Below, in pieces: positions 60,601 to 64,000 of a stretch of DNA of 64,000 nt. Under the pieces are notes generated by a model. The model was given only the letters and a program-made list of their open reading frames with translations. It ran no database searches and was not told the DNA's origin. A program made the translations under genes and the position numbers. This DNA comes from Caecibacteroides pullorum (GTDB taxonomy: Bacteria > Bacteroidota > Bacteroidia > Bacteroidales > Bacteroidaceae): contig NZ_JAAZTS010000017.1 in NCBI RefSeq assembly GCF_019239235.1, positions 1 to 64,000 on the forward strand. Direction: 5' to 3'. Position 1 is the first letter of the stretch. Each line of letters starts with the position of its first letter.

Positions 60601-63600
60601 CTAATCTCTCACCAGTGTTACCGACATTAGTCCGATAATAACTTCGTTAGCTATCGTTTTCAGGTAAAGCCGATCTAATTCTTTATCAGAATCAAGTGGT
60701 AGGTCCAGTAGAGTAGCCATTCCTCCTTCGATATAGATGGGATTGTTAGACATCTGTTTTTTAAGCTTTCCGGCATGGTAGGTATCTATCTCACCTGTTT
60801 TCAGACGTATTCTGTATGGTCGTGGAGCATTACTGTAGAATGCTGCGTTATCAATAAATATGTCCTGATCCAGTGGAAGTAGATTTTCAGGAAGTACCAG
60901 TTCCAATACGTCTTCTGTGCCATCTTTATATCGGACGGTTATGGTTCCGTTCAGACAATGGGATTGCATGTGATAAGTGGAAGCGGCTACCAATAGATAA
61001 GCCTTTGATGCTTTGCCATGCAATGCGATAGACAGTGAATCCGGATAATTGTCCCATAAGGTGGTGAAGGCTATGTTCTTTTTACCTTCAGTGGCAGAAG
61101 TCCTGAATGGAATTCCTTGAGGCATTATGAATATGCCATTTTTTACTTTTGAACGTAACCCCGTATCTTCTATTGGAGACAGGTCATTCGGGTGGCACCA
61201 TTGTCCCATTCCTTGAGTTGGTACGCACAAAGTTGTATAGGGCCATCGTGGAGATTTATATTTCCCGTATGCGAATATATTATTGACTTCATCGTTAAAA
61301 TATGCGTCCATACTTACTGTATCATATAAGGTTGATGCTGGATTCTGTAGATTCCAGTTTATAGCTTTCAGTGTATAGGTTTTGTCCGGAGTACTTACTG
61401 TAATTCGGTTTGTACCCATGGAAGCGATGGGCGTCTGACAGGTAAATGTCTGTTTACCACCGGCCGGGATGTTTACATTTTCTACGTTAGTCGTGTTGTT
61501 TATTTGAATATTTCCTTTGATTGCCTTTCCTGTATGGTTCACCAGCATGAATTTTAGAGAGTCGGAATCTGGGTTATTTATAATTTCCAGCGGTTGTAAG
61601 ATATGTATATGAACTGGGATCCACCACGATAAGTCGTTTTTCCTACATTTTACAAAAAGTGTGCGATGGCCTTCTACTCCATTCGCTGTTCCTTGCAATT
61701 TGTTTTCGGATAGAGTTGCTTCTGTGAGAATATGTTGTGGGTCATACAGTTTCACTGCATTTTCAAGCCTGATATCCAAATGGTTACCTGAGGCTACTTC
61801 TGTCTGGATTTCTTGAGACGATTTATCACGTTTCCCTATCCAAGCAATTTCAATGTCATAGTTTTCTTTCACCCCTGCTTCTATAGCAATACGAGGAATC
61901 CCAATGCTTGGTTCCAATATTTGGTATCCAGTCTGTTTTCCATTAATCTTAATGTAGTCTACCTCGTTTCCACGTACTTCTACTTCCAGTATAAGATTTC
62001 CCTCAGTCTGTAATGTGGGCGTAAACTTATAGAAATCTTTGTACCCTTCGCGTTTGAAATCGTATTTCATGTTCAGGGTCCCTAATGAAGCGTGGTTCCA
62101 TTCTTGGGGGAATCCGGGGCGAATAACCAATCTTTTGTTCATGAGATCAGGAAGAATGCCGAACATTCCTTGGACAACAGCTCTGACACCCACAGCGACC
62201 GGATCTGCAAAATCTCTGTACATTTCTCCTCGTGCTGCGTCATAGTGTGATATTTGTGTGATGTTTCCAGGTCCCGATCCTAAATACATGGCATCCAAGA
62301 TAGCTCCTTTGAACATTTTGAAAGCTTCCTCTGCACGTCCTGCCTGCCAGAAGCTATAAGCTGTGTGTACGATTTCACCAAAAGCTACATTATTGATGGA
62401 CCACATATAAGGTTGCCAATTGGTAGTACTTATCACGTAGTTGTTCGTGTCTTTAAGCCCGTTGGCTACGACTGGGATATGTGGAATGTAGTTGTCTACG
62501 TATCGTGTGGCCTGGTAAGCTTTGAAAGCATCATGTATGTCTGAATCAATGGAATGGTAGACAGTCCATACGGCAGCGTTCTCATGCAGCATCTGGTTTC
62601 CCATGTTGTCCTTGAATTCGGCCCACCAGCCTTTTTCGGGAATCCATAGTGTCTTGTTAATGGCTTTTAGAATCTCTTCTGCTTCTTTTTTATAGGGAGT
62701 CGGATCTTCACCTAATTTTTCAGCAATCTCGGCTGCCATTTTATTGGCTCTGTAATTGTATGCAGAAGAATGTGTTACTTCCCCACCATTATATTGGAGA
62801 GCATCTGAAGCCCAAATACAGCAGTAAGCGTCATAAAGATGATCGTTATCCGGATCAAAGGTCTGCTTTTCCCATTGTAAATGTCGTTTAATGACAGGGA
62901 AAATTTTACGTGCATAGTTTAGATCGCCTGTCCAGTTTAAATGCCATAATAGTTCATCTATATACACTAGGTTCATATCATAATGATGCATTGCATCTGT
63001 GCGGTTGGGATTCCGGCAGATGTAACCGTTACTGTACATGGGTGTTCCCCATTTTTTTAACGAACGTGCTCCATGGAGTTCGTCGTCCTGTAAATGCGGC
63101 AGACTGACCGGAATATTGGTGATTTGAGCTGCAGCATAACCGTCGAAGTGCATACGGGCGCGGTCGTGCATCCCTATTAGGTCTCCCAAATAGGCAGCTC
63201 TCCATCCAGTGAGTGGCATTCGCCATCCGATAGCTCCATGCAGGTAGCTTGGTGCTTCCCAAACAGCATCCTCTGCGCCGGCAAAGATTCCTCCTAATGT
63301 ATTGATGTAAGGGTCTGGCGTATTTATTTTCATTCTTCCCACAATCTTTTCGCGAAAGTCTTGTGCCAACTTGAAATCTGTTGCAAGGTCAATCTTTCCT
63401 TTTATAGTCCGAGGATTTACCCATTCCATGTATTTGCATTCTTTTCCGATTGGGAGTGTTGCTATTGCTACTGGCTGCTCTGTGGCTTCAGATTCCAATA
63501 ATTCGGTCAGGTTGTCAATGGCTCCTCCGTCTGCCAGCCTGAATCTAACCTCTTCTGAGAATATGCCTTGTACTTGTTCGGCATCTTGAGTGATTTCTTT

Positions 63601-64000
63601 TGTTACTTTTAAGTCTTTCAGAGCTTCTTTATTTTCATAAGCTTCATCTTGCGACATGATTTGTTTTCCCTTTCCGTAGAAATTCGTGATTCGGCATCCT
63701 TCTATCTGGAATGAGTTTCCCTTGCAATTTTCTGGTTTAATATAAAAGCAATCTTTGGGATCTGCACCCAAATCTCCTTCTCGGGAAAAACGTTTGTTAC
63801 TGGCACCACCATAAATGGCGATCAGTTTCACTCCTTTTGGTAAATTGTCTCCTTGGATGGATGCAATCATCCCATCTGCATCGCTGAGGGCTAACATATC
63901 GATCACGATAGTTCCTTTTTGCAGATACTGTTTATCTTGTATGATGTAGCGACGCTCTCCAGACCTGAACCGTGATTCAATACTACTCAGATCTTTCATC
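60601..64000 (-). CDS. Large (alpha/alpha)6-barrel glycosidase-like protein, partial (5' end beyond the right edge)
   Basis: At least 1132 residues are visible; the ATG at 63999 is probably internal. The middle (~residues 220-660) reads like a six-hairpin glycosidase barrel: GGIFAGAEDAVWEAPSYLHG, IGWRMPLTGWRAAYLGDLIG, YDMNLVYIDELLWHLNWTGD, EKGWWAEFKDNMGNQMLHEN and QISHYDAARGEMYRDFADPV. Acidic residues suited to catalysis are present, but the family is not certain; alpha-L-rhamnosidase-like or DUF4450-type proteins are my best guesses. Beta-sandwich domains follow to the C terminus. It is upstream of the PL11 gene on the same strand, so it may act on pectin fragments. The segment is AT-rich. 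Confidence 0.7.
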   Translation of the reverse strand, partial: MKDLSSIESRFRSGERRYIIQDKQYLQKGTIVIDMLALSDADGMIASIQGDNLPKGVKLIAIYGGASNKRFSREGDLGADPKDCFYIKPENCKGNSFQIEGCRITNFYGKGKQIMSQDEAYENKEALKDLKVTKEITQDAEQVQGIFSEEVRFRLADGGAIDNLTELLESEATEQPVAIATLPIGKECKYMEWVNPRTIKGKIDLATDFKLAQDFREKIVGRMKINTPDPYINTLGGIFAGAEDAVWEAPSYLHGAIGWRMPLTGWRAAYLGDLIGMHDRARMHFDGYAAAQITNIPVSLPHLQDDELHGARSLKKWGTPMYSNGYICRNPNRTDAMHHYDMNLVYIDELLWHLNWTGDLNYARKIFPVIKRHLQWEKQTFDPDNDHLYDAYCCIWASDALQYNGGEVTHSSAYNYRANKMAAEIAEKLGEDPTPYKKEAEEILKAINKTLWIPEKGWWAEFKDNMGNQMLHENAAVWTVYHSIDSDIHDAFKAYQATRYVDNYIPHIPVVANGLKDTNNYVISTTNWQPYMWSINNVAFGEIVHTAYSFWQAGRAEEAFKMFKGAILDAMYLGSGPGNITQISHYDAARGEMYRDFADPVAVGVRAVVQGMFGILPDLMNKRLVIRPGFPQEWNHASLGTLNMKYDFKREGYKDFYKFTPTLQTEGNLILEVEVRGNEVDYIKINGKQTGYQILEPSIGIPRIAIEAGVKENYDIEIAWIGKRDKSSQEIQTEVASGNHLDIRLENAVKLYDPQHILTEATLSENKLQGTANGVEGHRTLFVKCRKNDLSWWIPVHIHILQPLEIINNPDSDSLKFMLVNHTGKAIKGNIQINNTTNVENVNIPAGGKQTFTCQTPIASMGTNRITVSTPDKTYTLKAINWNLQNPASTLYDTVSMDAYFNDEVNNIFAYGKYKSPRWPYTTLCVPTQGMGQWCHPNDLSPIEDTGLRSKVKNGIFIMPQGIPFRTSATEGKKNIAFTTLWDNYPDSLSIALHGKASKAYLLVAASTYHMQSHCLNGTITVRYKDGTEDVLELVLPENLLPLDQDIFIDNAAFYSNAPRPYRIRLKTGEIDTYHAGKLKKQMSNNPIYIEGGMATLLDLPLDSDKELDRLYLKTIANEVIIGLMSVTLVRD

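Overview
The window looks like a chromosomal segment of a gut Bacteroidales, most probably Bacteroides. The evidence is a SusC/SusD pair, Ser-type sulfatase, GH27, PL8 and PL11 carbohydrate enzymes, lipoproteins with Bacteroidetes-style lipoboxes, weak Shine-Dalgarno signals, and repeated -7 boxes of the Bacteroides type TAnnTTTG. No CRISPR array, insertion sequence or rRNA operon was seen.

Layout. 1-0.97 kb: the N-terminal part of a tyrosine integrase runs off the left edge, next to a CAT-anticodon tRNA and an inverted truncated copy of that tRNA, so a mobile element probably lies to the left. 1-4.5 kb: housekeeping genes (small membrane protein, Lrp/AsnC regulator, two FKBP prolyl isomerases, a sirtuin lacking zinc cysteines). 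4.6-13.6 kb: a surface-glycan locus with four glycosyltransferases, a flippase, and a nonulosonic-acid (KDN/sialic-like) operon comprising a synthase, a CMP-transferase, a HAD phosphatase and a possible transferase. 13.6-20 kb: metG, a PepSY-like lipoprotein, a methyltransferase, a TPR/HTH membrane regulator, and a structured repeat-rich gap.

20.4-25.7 kb: an acyl-CoA synthetase (NDP-forming type), then a translationally coupled putative lipoprotein and radical SAM/SPASM enzyme (the uncharacterised 'rSAM/lipoprotein' pair), then a protein with three 19-residue N-terminal repeats before a membrane helix. 25.8-38.3 kb: core genes (comM/yifB, a cysteine-less TlpA-like lipoprotein, a TPR/OmpA-like lipoprotein, xerD, aroQ-pyk, an O-methyltransferase-rbfA-LolE-type cluster, a YfhO-type membrane protein). 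38.4-39.7 kb: mtnN and luxS, consecutive steps of S-adenosylhomocysteine recycling, followed by a 42-bp tandem array.

40-48.8 kb: a HTH-cupin regulator, PL8 lyase and acyl-CoA ligase in one closely spaced run, then small envelope proteins, a dihydrouridine synthase and a sulfatase. PL8 plus sulfatase suggests use of sulfated host glycosaminoglycans. 48.8-55.3 kb: a polysaccharide utilisation locus, SusC-SusD-GH27, probably for alpha-galactosides. 55.5-58.4 kb: 2-oxoacid:ferredoxin oxidoreductase korA-korB. 58.5 kb: tRNA-Arg(CCT). 58.7-64 kb: an AT-rich pectin-type segment with a PL11 rhamnogalacturonan lyase broken by two single-base deletions and a very large glycosidase-like protein that runs off the right edge.

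A recurring theme is intergenic arrays of about 40-44-bp hairpin units (4.5, 10.85-11.14 and 45.96-46.05 kb, plus a 42-bp array at 39.7 kb). All database-family names here are from recognition of motifs; no search was run.
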